Shown here piece after piece: positions 1-5,603 of a stretch of DNA of 6,670 bases. The notes under the pieces are model-generated. The model saw only the letters and a list, made by a program, of their open reading frames with translations. It searched no databases and had not been told where the DNA came from. The stretch is from CAZVIK01 sp964627045 (GTDB lineage: Bacteria > Acidobacteriota > Terriglobia > Bryobacterales > Bryobacteraceae). The translations under genes were made by a program, and so were the position numbers. Location of the stretch: contig CAZVIK010000209.1 in NCBI GenBank assembly GCA_964627045.1, positions 1-6,670 on the forward strand, read 5' to 3'. The stretch's first letter is position 1, and each line of letters begins with the position of its first letter.

Positions 1-145
1 GCCCAATTCGATGATCGCCGCGCCCTTGCCGTGGTCCGTCGTCTTTGTGGGGCAGCCTTTCCAGGCTGCGGCAGGGCTTTCCAGCCCTGCCCTTCGGGTC
101 TTCGCGTGAGGCCCCGTTTGCCGCCCACGCGCTGGCCGCGGCGCG
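1..145. other. Intergenic left edge, no supportable gene
   Basis: Apart from the double hairpin, no convincing gene is visible. Several frames stay open, as expected in GC-rich DNA. The open minus-strand frames lack a plausible start with a ribosome binding site, and their translations run through the hairpin repeat and are rich in Arg, Pro and Gly. A plus-strand gene from the left could end at the TGA at 12-14, but nothing supports this. Confidence 0.5.
51..91. repeat. REP-like tandem double hairpin
   Basis: Two adjacent perfect inverted repeats share the same loop. The first has 7-bp arms GCAGCCT/AGGCTGC (52-58 and 63-69) around TTCC. The second has 9-bp arms GGCAGGGCT/AGCCCTGCC (70-78 and 83-91), also around TTCC. 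On the minus strand both loops read GGAA, a GNRA-type tetraloop. The pair lies about 55 bp downstream of the response regulator stop codon, so it could sit in that gene's 3' untranslated region. Twin GC-rich hairpins with a shared loop, outside genes, are typical of REP/BIME-like dispersed repeats. No U-run follows on either strand, so a simple intrinsic terminator is less likely. Dispersal in the genome is inferred and cannot be seen here. Confidence 0.6.
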
Positions 146-793
146 CTACGCGGTCATCGAAAGGATGCCCTTGTTTTTGAGGCCGGAAAGCGCCAGGTGG
201 TAACGGCTGCGCATGCCGGTTTTCTCGTACAGGTGTTTCAGGTGGATCTTAACCGTCCCGGGGCGGATACCCAGTTCGCGTGCGATTTCGCCATTGGTCA
301 GCCCCTGCTCCACCAGGCCGAACACCTGCGCCTCACGCGGCGTAAGGTCGGAGCGCTGCGATCCGGCCGGCCGCGGCGCGGAACGGAAGATCGAGTCCTC
401 CATCCAGGTCGATCCCGCCCCTGCCGATTGCAGGCAGGCTATCAGCATTTCCGCAGGGGCCGCCTTGCGGATCACGCCTTTGGCGCCCGCCTGAACGAAG
501 CGCAGCGCCTCGGCCTCGGTCATCGACGTTCCCCAGATCACCACCGCGATCTTCGAGTCCGACGCGCGCAGGTTCAGTACCCAGTGCACCAACCCGCTGA
601 CGCCGATTCCCTTGTCGGCCAGTACGACGCGCGGCGGATACAGCCGCGTCATTCGCAGCGCATCGTCCAGGCTTGTGGAAGCCCACATGAACTCCAGGTC
701 GGGACAGGGGTCCAGGACCGCGCGCACCCCGGCAGCCGTGACAGGTTGGGTGTCGCATACGCCAACGGTAGTAACCAAGGATAAATCAGTCAT
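146..793 (-). CDS. LuxR/NarL-family response regulator transcription factor
   Basis: A 215-residue two-domain regulator of the usual NarL/FixJ length. Residues about 9-125 form a CheY-like receiver with the likely phospho-acceptor Asp60 (VVLAD) and conserved Lys110. Residues about 149-205 form a LuxR-type helix-turn-helix, beginning LTPREAQVF and continuing through GLTNGEIARELGI to TVKIHLKHLYEKTGMRSR, close to consensus. It should bind DNA as a dimer, controlled by a partner histidine kinase that is not in this window. The receiver is partly degenerate: the acidic pair is reduced to Cys13-Asp14, and a Gly occupies the usual Ser/Thr switch position after Trp88. ATG at 793 is preferred because the receiver begins just after it, although no strong Shine-Dalgarno is visible. 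It is divergent from the CpaE-like gene, a plausible target. The family is certain; target and signal are unknown. Confidence 0.93.
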   Translation of the reverse strand: MTDLSLVTTVGVCDTQPVTAAGVRAVLDPCPDLEFMWASTSLDDALRMTRLYPPRVVLADKGIGVSGLVHWVLNLRASDSKIAVVIWGTSMTEAEALRFVQAGAKGVIRKAAPAEMLIACLQSAGAGSTWMEDSIFRSAPRPAGSQRSDLTPREAQVFGLVEQGLTNGEIARELGIRPGTVKIHLKHLYEKTGMRSRYHLALSGLKNKGILSMTA

Positions 794-922
794 GAGAATC
801 CGCGGGTGCCCGCCGATTTCGGCCGTTTTCTAGCGCTGTTACAGAACAGTAGTTGCCGGGTCGGTCCCCAGTTCTCATCCTTTTTCCGGACTCCGCCGAT
901 TTACCGGCAGGGAGGACTGCGT
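794..922. promoter_or_regulatory. Divergent intergenic region with inverted repeat
   Basis: This 129-bp gap separates the starts of the response regulator (minus) and the CpaE-like gene (plus) and must hold their promoters if both are transcribed from here. It contains the inverted repeat CTGTT-ACAG-AACAG (836-849), a candidate operator. The 10-mer CCGCCGATTT occurs twice (810-819 and 893-902). No convincing -10/-35 pair was found by eye. A GTG at 806 keeps the ATPase frame open across this region, but the extra 39 residues look non-conserved and lack a good ribosome binding site. Confidence 0.5.
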
Positions 923-925
923 TTG
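910..925 (+). promoter_or_regulatory. Shine-Dalgarno and TTG start of the CpaE-like gene
   Basis: GGGAGGA (910-916) is followed by TTG at 923-925, with 7 nt between GGAGG and the start codon. This is the best ribosome binding site in frame with the ATPase domain. The nearby ATG at 930 is out of frame. This evidence sets the start at 923 rather than at the upstream GTG at 806. Confidence 0.65.
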
Positions 926-2143
926 GGTGATGGCTTCGACCGCGCGCCGGTGTCCGCCGGAGGATCCGGCGGGCCTTGGGAGGTCTGGATCTGTTGTTCG
1001 GATCCGCGCCTGGCCTCCGCCTTGACCGGCCTGCTGGCCCGCGAAGCGCCCGGATCGCGTGTGACGGCGGTCGCCGGGTTGGAGGCTCTGCAAGCCCGGC
1101 TCGACCGTCCCTCCGGCCGGCTGCCGCAGGCCTGTTTTCTGGAGGTTCCCCGCCGCGCCGGCCCTGTCCTGGAACTGTTGTCGCGGCTGACCGGCCCGGG
1201 GCTGGCGATTCCGGCCGTCGCCCTGCTCGCCGAAGAGGATCACGAAAGGGCGTTGCGCTGCCTGCGGATGGGCGCTTGCGGCTGCCTGGTGCATCCGCTC
1301 GACGCCGAACAGTTGCGCCCGGTGCTCCCGCGGCTAGGCTGGGAGGCTTCGGGCGAACGCGGCGGCCGCGGCCGCGTCATCGGCGTCCTGCCCGCCCGCG
1401 GCTCGGGCGGCGCCACCACGCTGGCCGCCAACCTGGCCTGCCAGGCGGCCCGGGGCGCTTCCGGCCGCGTCCTGCTGGCCGACATGGACCTGCTGGCCGG
1501 CACGCTCGGCTTCATGCTCAAGTTGACGTCGCCTCACAGCTTCGTTGACGCCCTCAGCCACGCCGGTGAACTGGACGCCGACCTCTGGAAGGGCCTGGTT
1601 TCGCCTTACCGCGGCCTGGATGTCCTGCTGTCGCCCGAAGATCCGGCCGATTGCGCCCTGAACGCGGACGGCTTGACCGATCTGCTGCGCTACGCGCGGC
1701 GCAACTACGACCTGATCGTCCTCGACACCGGCGGCGCGTTCTGCCCGCTGGGAGCGGAACTGGCGCGGGCCTGCGACGAGGCTTTGCTGGTGACCACGGG
1801 CGACGTCGGCGCCGTGCATGGCGCCGCGCGAACGCTCTCTTTTCTCGCCTCCGAGGGCGGCTCCGCCGCGCGTCTCCGCATCGTCGTCAGCCGCTGGCGG
1901 CGCGAGGCCGGCCTGGACCGCGCCTCCATCGAACAGGCCCTCGGGCAGCCGGTTTGCGCCGTCCTGCCGTGGGACCCTCAGGCCACCGACGACGCGTTGC
2001 TGGAGGGCCGTCCAGTCGCTCCGGGCAGCGCCCTGGGCCGCGCCGTCGCCGAGCTGGCGGCGGAGCTATTCGATTCGGAAGAGCCCGCTTCCCGGCCCGC
2101 CGCCACGCGCGGTTGGCGGTCGATTTTCTCCCGCGCGGGCTGA
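923..2143 (+). CDS. CpaE/TadZ-like ATPase (pseudo-receiver plus MinD/ParA domain)
   Basis: A 406-residue protein counted from the TTG at 923. Residues about 18-139 resemble a receiver fold, but Glu74 sits where the phospho-Asp is expected and His-Pro replaces the usual Lys-Pro, so it is probably a pseudo-receiver. Residues about 150-380 are a SIMIBI/MinD-type ATPase: P-loop RGSGGATT (159-166), ADMDLLAGTLG (186-196) and Walker B YDLIVLDTGG (262-271). This architecture is that of CpaE/TadZ, which place the Tad (Flp) pilus secretion machine at the cell pole. The canonical KGGxGKT motif has Arg and Ala instead of its two lysines, so ATP hydrolysis may be weak or absent. No signal peptide or membrane helix is seen, so it should be cytoplasmic or peripheral to the membrane. 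It is divergent from a response regulator and converges on a sigma factor. An orphan regulatory ATPase unrelated to pili remains possible. Confidence 0.85.
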   Translation: MGDGFDRAPVSAGGSGGPWEVWICCSDPRLASALTGLLAREAPGSRVTAVAGLEALQARLDRPSGRLPQACFLEVPRRAGPVLELLSRLTGPGLAIPAVALLAEEDHERALRCLRMGACGCLVHPLDAEQLRPVLPRLGWEASGERGGRGRVIGVLPARGSGGATTLAANLACQAARGASGRVLLADMDLLAGTLGFMLKLTSPHSFVDALSHAGELDADLWKGLVSPYRGLDVLLSPEDPADCALNADGLTDLLRYARRNYDLIVLDTGGAFCPLGAELARACDEALLVTTGDVGAVHGAARTLSFLASEGGSAARLRIVVSRWRREAGLDRASIEQALGQPVCAVLPWDPQATDDALLEGRPVAPGSALGRAVAELAAELFDSEEPASRPAATRGWRSIFSRAG

Positions 2144-2211
2144 AAACTGCACTTTTTCTTTGAATAATTATTCAAAACGTAGAATAGTTATTCACTATTC
2201 CCTTGCTTGGC
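2144..2211. terminator. AT-rich convergent gap, possible bidirectional terminator
   Basis: The gap between the convergent CpaE-like and sigma factor genes is strikingly AT-rich against its surroundings. It contains the perfect 18-bp palindrome TTTGAATAATTATTCAAA (2159-2176). It also holds a hairpin with arms GAATAGT (2182-2188) and ACTATTC (2194-2200), which on the minus strand is followed by TACGTTTT. A T5 run lies at 2153-2157. Position between two stop codons favours termination, but the stems are AT-rich and weak. Protein binding is an alternative role. Confidence 0.4.
2159..2193. repeat. Paired GAATA(A/G)TTATTC elements, 20-bp spacing
   Basis: GAATAATTATTC (2162-2173, inside a perfect 18-bp palindrome) and GAATAGTTATTC (2182-2193, palindromic except its two central bases) differ at one base and start 20 bp apart, about two helical turns. 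That is the geometry expected for two dimers bound on one face of the DNA. A further TATTC half-element lies at 2196-2200. The repeats are visible directly; their function as binding sites is inferred. Confidence 0.55.
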
Positions 2212-2973
2212 TCAGAAAGCGGCGCTGGATTCGATTCCGGCGGCCTGGAGCGCTACGGCCATCTTTTGAAGCGCCGATTTGTGGATCTGAGAAACCCGGC
2301 TTTCATTGATCCCCATCATGTCGCCGATCTCGCGCATGGTCATTTCCTGGCTGTAGTAGAGTTGGACCACCTGCCGGTAGCGTGCCGGCAACACGTTCAA
2401 GGCCAGCTTCAGGTGGACCTTCAACTGTTCGCGGGCGCAGATTTTGTCGGGCTGGCTGTCTTTTTCGGCGGGGAAATCCGGGGCGGCGGCGTCCTCCTGA
2501 TCGGCCGGGCGCGAGGAGGCCGAGATCAGTCCCACGTTGCGAAGTTCCAACATCATCCGGCGCCAGCGCTCGTCGCCGACGCCCATGCGCGCGGCGACCT
2601 CGGCCTGCGTGGGATTGCGTTGCAGGACGGCGGCCAGGTCGCGGGTGGCCGCCTCAATCTGCTTGTGACGCCGCCGGAGGTCGCGCGACGCCCAATCCAG
2701 TTGCCGCAGGCTGTCCAGGATGGCGCCCTTGATGCGGTGCTTGGCGTAGCTGGGGAAGGCCACCTGCTTTTTGGGGTTGTACTTTTTGACGGCGTCCAGC
2801 AGTCCCATGACTCCGGCGTGCACCAGGTCGTCCAGGTCCACGTGAACGGGCAGGTTCTCGTGGACTCTCACCGCGATCACCCTCACCAGCGGAAGGTGAT
2901 CGAGGATCACTTGGTCCCGGTCCACCTCCTCGGTGGTGGCGGGCTTGGGTCTGGACACACTGGTAGCGGGCAT
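2212..2973 (-). CDS. FliA/WhiG-family RNA polymerase sigma factor (sigma-28 type)
   Basis: A 253-residue alternative sigma factor of the normal size for the FliA/WhiG group. Region 2 spans about residues 25-95 and includes DLDDLVHAGVMGLLDAVKKY and FPSYAKHRIKGAILDSLR, typical of sigma-28 proteins. Region 3 is about 103-150 (IEAATRDLAAVLQRNPTQAEVA). Region 4, about 185-238, carries the -35-binding helix-turn-helix (MTMREIGDMMGINESRVSQI). Region 1.1 is absent, as expected. The family directs flagellar and chemotaxis genes in many bacteria and sporulation genes in actinomycetes (WhiG); no flagellar gene or FlgM anti-sigma gene lies nearby, so the regulon is open. ATG at 2973 is well supported by a strong AAAAGGAG 8 nt upstream. 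It converges on the CpaE-like gene and is divergent from the aminotransferase. Confidence 0.93.
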   Translation of the reverse strand: MPATSVSRPKPATTEEVDRDQVILDHLPLVRVIAVRVHENLPVHVDLDDLVHAGVMGLLDAVKKYNPKKQVAFPSYAKHRIKGAILDSLRQLDWASRDLRRRHKQIEAATRDLAAVLQRNPTQAEVAARMGVGDERWRRMMLELRNVGLISASSRPADQEDAAAPDFPAEKDSQPDKICAREQLKVHLKLALNVLPARYRQVVQLYYSQEMTMREIGDMMGINESRVSQIHKSALQKMAVALQAAGIESSAAF

Positions 2974-2981
2974 GCCGGTCG

Positions 2982-2989
2982 CTCCTTTT
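2982..2989 (-). promoter_or_regulatory. Shine-Dalgarno of the sigma factor gene
   Basis: AAAAGGAG on the minus strand, 8 nt before the ATG at 2973, is a strong site that fixes the sigma factor start. Confidence 0.75.
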
Positions 2990-3048
2990 CTTTCGCCGCC
3001 GCTCGCGATCCCCGTGGGTTCGGGAGAGCCGGCGGCGCCGACAGGAAA

Positions 3049-3064
3049 TGCAAGCCAGCGGCCA
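3049..3064 (-). promoter_or_regulatory. Candidate sigma-54 (-24/-12) promoter for the sigma factor gene
   Basis: The minus strand reads TGGCCG-CTGGC-TTGCA, matching the RpoN consensus TGGCAC-N5-TTGCW in the invariant GG and GC and their exact spacing. It differs at the fifth and sixth bases of the -24 box. A transcript would begin roughly 12 bp downstream and leave a leader of about 65 nt before the ATG at 2973. RpoN control of a sigma-28-type gene is known in flagellar hierarchies. This is a pattern match by eye in GC-rich DNA, so chance is a real alternative. Confidence 0.3.
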
Positions 3065-3122
3065 GATCGCCGCGCGGCATCAGTAGGGGGATTTACCTAT
3101 TGGGAGATAAGGACTTGACCGG

Positions 3123-3281
3123 ATGGACACGCGGCCACCAAGCTCCGCCGGGGCGACGGCGCGTTCGCGCGCGCGTTCCGAAGTGAAACAGGAAACACCG
3201 CCGCGGACCTTTTTGGAACGAATCCGGACGGGGCCGGCGCGGGTGATAGGATTGAGGGCGGAGCCCGCCGTTCCTATATGA
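3123..3281 (+). CDS. Possible 52-residue small ORF overlapping the aminotransferase start
   Basis: ATG at 3123 follows AAGGA with a 9-nt spacer, and the frame stays open for 52 codons to TGA at 3279-3281. The stop overlaps the aminotransferase ATG (3278-3280) as ATGA, the geometry of translational coupling. The product would be basic and low in complexity in its first half (Pro, Ser, Ala, Arg), with no recognised domain, signal peptide or membrane segment. Against it: third-position GC is only about 69%, and it uses ATA, AGG, CGA and GGA codons, unlike a typical gene in this window. It may be a leader ORF, a coupled small protein, or chance openness of GC-rich DNA. Confidence 0.27.
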   Translation: MDTRPPSSAGATARSRARSEVKQETPPRTFLERIRTGPARVIGLRAEPAVPI

Positions 3282-4453
3282 CCCCGCAGGTAGCCGCATC
3301 CGCCGGGCGAGTGCCCCGCTCGCGCATTCGCGAACTAGCCGATATCGCCATGCCGATGGAGGGCGTGGTGCGCCTCTATTTCGGCGAGTCCAACCTGCCG
3401 ACGCCGGACTACATCAAGCGCGCTGCCGCCGAGGCGCTGAAAGCGGGATACACCTACTACACCGAGAACGCCGGGCTGCCCAGCCTGCGGCGCGCGCTGG
3501 CCGGGCACTACGGGCGGCTGCACGGTGTGGACCTCGACCCCGCGCGCGAAATCGTCGTCACGGCGAGCGGCGTGCAGGCGCTGAGCGTAGCCGTCCGCGC
3601 GCTCGTGGACCCGGGCGACGAAGCCATCGTGCTCACCCCGGCCTGGCCCAACGGGAGCGCCATCGTCACCATGGCGAACGCCGTGGCGGTGGAGATCCCG
3701 CAGCCTCTTCGCGGCGGGGGCTACGAGATCGATTTCGAGGCTCTGGAAGACGCGGTGACGCCGCGCACCCGGCTGGTGATCTACACTTCGCCGTCCAATC
3801 CGCTCGGCTGGGTGGCGACGCTGGAGGAGCAGCGGCGGCTGCTCGAGTTCTGCCGCGAGCGCGGATTGTGGCTGATGGCCGACGAGGTCTACGAACGGCT
3901 CTACTACCGAGGCGGGCGTGCGGGGGAGCCCGCGCCGTCGATTCTCCGGCTGGCCGGGCGGGGCGACGCGCTGGTGGTGATCCAGTCGTTCTCCAAGGCG
4001 TACTGCATGACCGGCTGGCGGGTGGGCTGGCTGGTAGCGCGGGCGGACCTGGCGGCGAAGATCGCGGAGTTGAACGAGTTCATGGTGTCGCATGCGGCGA
4101 GCTTCACGCAAAAGGCGGCCGAGGCGGCCTTGATCGAGGGAGAAGCGGAACTGGCGGCGATGGTGGCGCGGCTCGCCAGTAACCGGGACTTCTGCCTGGA
4201 GGCGTTACAGCGGATGCCGGGCGTTACGGCGCCCCGGCCCGACGGCGCGTTTTACTTATTCCCGAAGATCGAGGGGTTGAAGGATTCCTTCGAGTTCTGC
4301 CGGAGGCTGCTCGCGGAGACCAAGGTGGGGCTGGCGCCGGGGGTGGCCTTCGGGCGCGGGGGCGAGGGGTCCGTGCGGCTGTGCTACGCGGCCGAGCGCG
4401 AACTGCTGGAGACTGCCCTGGACAGGTTGGATGGCTTTCTGCGGAGGGGATGA
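3278..4453 (+). CDS. PLP-dependent class I/II aminotransferase (aspartate aminotransferase family)
   Basis: A 391-residue fold-type I aminotransferase of full family length, presumably cytoplasmic and moving an amino group between an amino acid and a 2-oxo acid. Visible catalytic residues are Lys240 in SFSKAY (Schiff base with PLP), Asn174 in SPSNPLG, Asp202 and Tyr205 in ADEVYERLYY (cofactor ring), Arg248 in GWRVGW (PLP phosphate), and Arg367 in SVRLCYA (substrate carboxylate). The N-terminal segment SRIRELADIA followed by LYFGESNLPTP is typical and supports the start at 3278. Its ribosome site is weak; a GTG at 3311 is an alternative. The usual NPTG motif is NPLG here. The start overlaps the stop of a possible small ORF. 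Substrate cannot be assigned: aspartate, aromatic, alanine or another amino acid are all possible. Confidence 0.93.
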   Translation: MTPQVAASAGRVPRSRIRELADIAMPMEGVVRLYFGESNLPTPDYIKRAAAEALKAGYTYYTENAGLPSLRRALAGHYGRLHGVDLDPAREIVVTASGVQALSVAVRALVDPGDEAIVLTPAWPNGSAIVTMANAVAVEIPQPLRGGGYEIDFEALEDAVTPRTRLVIYTSPSNPLGWVATLEEQRRLLEFCRERGLWLMADEVYERLYYRGGRAGEPAPSILRLAGRGDALVVIQSFSKAYCMTGWRVGWLVARADLAAKIAELNEFMVSHAASFTQKAAEAALIEGEAELAAMVARLASNRDFCLEALQRMPGVTAPRPDGAFYLFPKIEGLKDSFEFCRRLLAETKVGLAPGVAFGRGGEGSVRLCYAAERELLETALDRLDGFLRRG

Positions 4454-4474
4454 GCGGCGCGCGGGATGGCCCGT

Positions 4475-5596
4475 TCAGGCGGCCCGTGCGGGGGCCAGCC
4501 GGTCCACCAGCGCGCGGCGCAGGAAGCGGTTGGCGGGCTCCTCGAACAGCTTGAAAACGAGCGTCGAAAGCAGCACGGCGGCGGCGATGTAGACCAGGGC
4601 TGCGCCGGTGGGCCAAGAGGCGAGGCGCAGGTAGACCCAAGAGCGTTTGTACCACCACAGCACGGGAATGTGGAGAATGTAGAGCGCGTAACTGGCCCTG
4701 CCGAGCAGCAGCGACGGCCGGGTCGAGAGGGCCGCCGCGAACCAGCCGCCACCCAGCGACAAACCGAATACGAGCAGGGCATTCAGCGGACGGATGGCAA
4801 GGTCCAGGGTGAACCAACGCTCCACGGCGCCCGAAAACGCCACCAGGAGGACGGCCGCCAGAGCGGCGGGGGCGTAGAACCACGAGCCGCGCCCCACCAG
4901 CGCAGGCCACCGCGCCAGAGCGGCATCGAATAGCCCCGCGACGGCCATCCCCAAAAGGAAGTCGCCCAGGTGAACCAGGGGTTTCCAGGAGTCCGGGAGG
5001 CCGAGGGCATCCAACAGGACCGGGAGCGCGAGCGCGACGGCGGCGGCGAGCATTGGGCGCTTGAAGCCGGTGCAGCGGAAGGCCAGCAACGCCAACGGGA
5101 AGCAAAGATAGAAGAAGACCTCGCAGGACAACGACCAGGCGGGCGTGTTCCAGTGCACCGGGAGCGTGCCGGTCCAGCCCTGCAACAGCATGGTGTAGTC
5201 GATCAGCAGGAAGGCGCGGTCCCCGGCCAGCCGGGCGGAAGCGCGGGTGAAGAGGTCCTGGTAGGCGAAGGGCGCGATGACCACCAGGCTCAGCAGGTAA
5301 ACCGGATAGATGCGCGCCACGCGGGCGGCCCCGTAGCGGATCAGGCTGTGGCGGCGCCAGCGGGTGGAGGCGTAGCCGCGGGCCAGGACGAACCCGGAGA
5401 GGACGAAGAACGTGCCGACGGCCCAGAAGCCGCCGCGGGTGAAGGTCTGGAGCGGCAGCGGGAGCGTTTGGACGAAGGGCTCGAGCATGCGCGCGCCGCC
5501 GCACAGGTGGTGGACGACGACCCAGACGGCGAGGCAGAAACGCAGGCCGGTGAGGGCCGGGAGTTGGGAATCGGCCAGAGGGCGGGGAGCGGTCAT
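4475..5596 (-). CDS. Acyltransferase 3 family integral membrane protein (OafA/NodX-like)
   Basis: A 373-residue polytopic membrane protein of the acyltransferase-3 family, which transfers acyl groups, often acetyl, to cell-surface sugars such as O-antigen, peptidoglycan or exopolysaccharide. The start LPALTGLRF, with Arg19 and His30 in R-X10-H spacing, matches the catalytic motif of the first helix. Further signatures are FFVLSGFVLARGY (63-75), ARVARIYPVYLL (91-102), WSLSCEVFFYLCFPL (154-168), SYALYILHIPV (302-312) and FEEPANRF (351-358). About ten hydrophobic helices are expected; there is no C-terminal SGNH domain. The ATG at 5596 is 7 nt after the upstream gene's TGA with no strong ribosome site, suggesting coupled translation in an operon. 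It converges on the aminotransferase with a 21-bp gap. The acceptor substrate is unknown. Confidence 0.9.
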   Translation of the reverse strand: MTAPRPLADSQLPALTGLRFCLAVWVVVHHLCGGARMLEPFVQTLPLPLQTFTRGGFWAVGTFFVLSGFVLARGYASTRWRRHSLIRYGAARVARIYPVYLLSLVVIAPFAYQDLFTRASARLAGDRAFLLIDYTMLLQGWTGTLPVHWNTPAWSLSCEVFFYLCFPLALLAFRCTGFKRPMLAAAVALALPVLLDALGLPDSWKPLVHLGDFLLGMAVAGLFDAALARWPALVGRGSWFYAPAALAAVLLVAFSGAVERWFTLDLAIRPLNALLVFGLSLGGGWFAAALSTRPSLLLGRASYALYILHIPVLWWYKRSWVYLRLASWPTGAALVYIAAAVLLSTLVFKLFEEPANRFLRRALVDRLAPARAA

Positions 5597-5603
5597 GGGA
5601 GGA

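Larger units (their letters stand above)
2974..3277. promoter_or_regulatory. Divergent intergenic region, sigma factor / aminotransferase
   Basis: About 300 bp separates two divergent genes. From left to right it holds the sigma gene ribosome site, a sigma-54-like element (3049-3064), an imperfect dyad TAGGGGGATTTACCTA (3084-3099) containing TACCTAT, an AAGGA ribosome-site-like element (3109-3113), and a possible small ORF (3123-3281). A small hairpin GGCGG-AGC-CCGCC (3257-3269) lies just before the aminotransferase start and could affect its translation. No clear sigma-70 promoter was found by eye. Confidence 0.45.

Noticed and set aside
1..109. Open frames at the left edge that might be a gene fragment
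   Set aside because: They run through the hairpin repeat, lack starts with ribosome sites, and have compositions typical of spurious frames in GC-rich DNA.
876..902. Sigma-28-like promoter CATCCTTT-N11-GCCGATTT before the CpaE-like gene
   Set aside because: The spacing fits, but the -35 half matches only 4 of 8 positions, and a start there would leave almost no leader before the Shine-Dalgarno at 911.
3159..3172. GCGCG-TTCG-CGCGC hairpin in the sigma/aminotransferase gap
   Set aside because: It lies in a CG-alternating tract where such short stems arise by chance, and no U-run follows.
2203..3186. Long plus-strand open frame (327 codons) antisense to the sigma factor gene
   Set aside because: It mirrors the GC-rich sigma gene codons, its product is rich in His, Gly, Gln and Arg with no domain, and the opposite strand encodes a clear sigma factor with a strong ribosome site.
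4454..4474. Terminator between the convergent aminotransferase and acyltransferase genes
   Set aside because: The 21-bp gap has no stem longer than about 4 bp and no T-run.
4224..5504. Minus-strand frame of 426 codons across the acyltransferase and aminotransferase end
   Set aside because: It is out of frame with the acyltransferase-3 gene, extends antisense into the aminotransferase, and is dominated by Arg, Pro, Ala and Gly, typical of a shadow frame.
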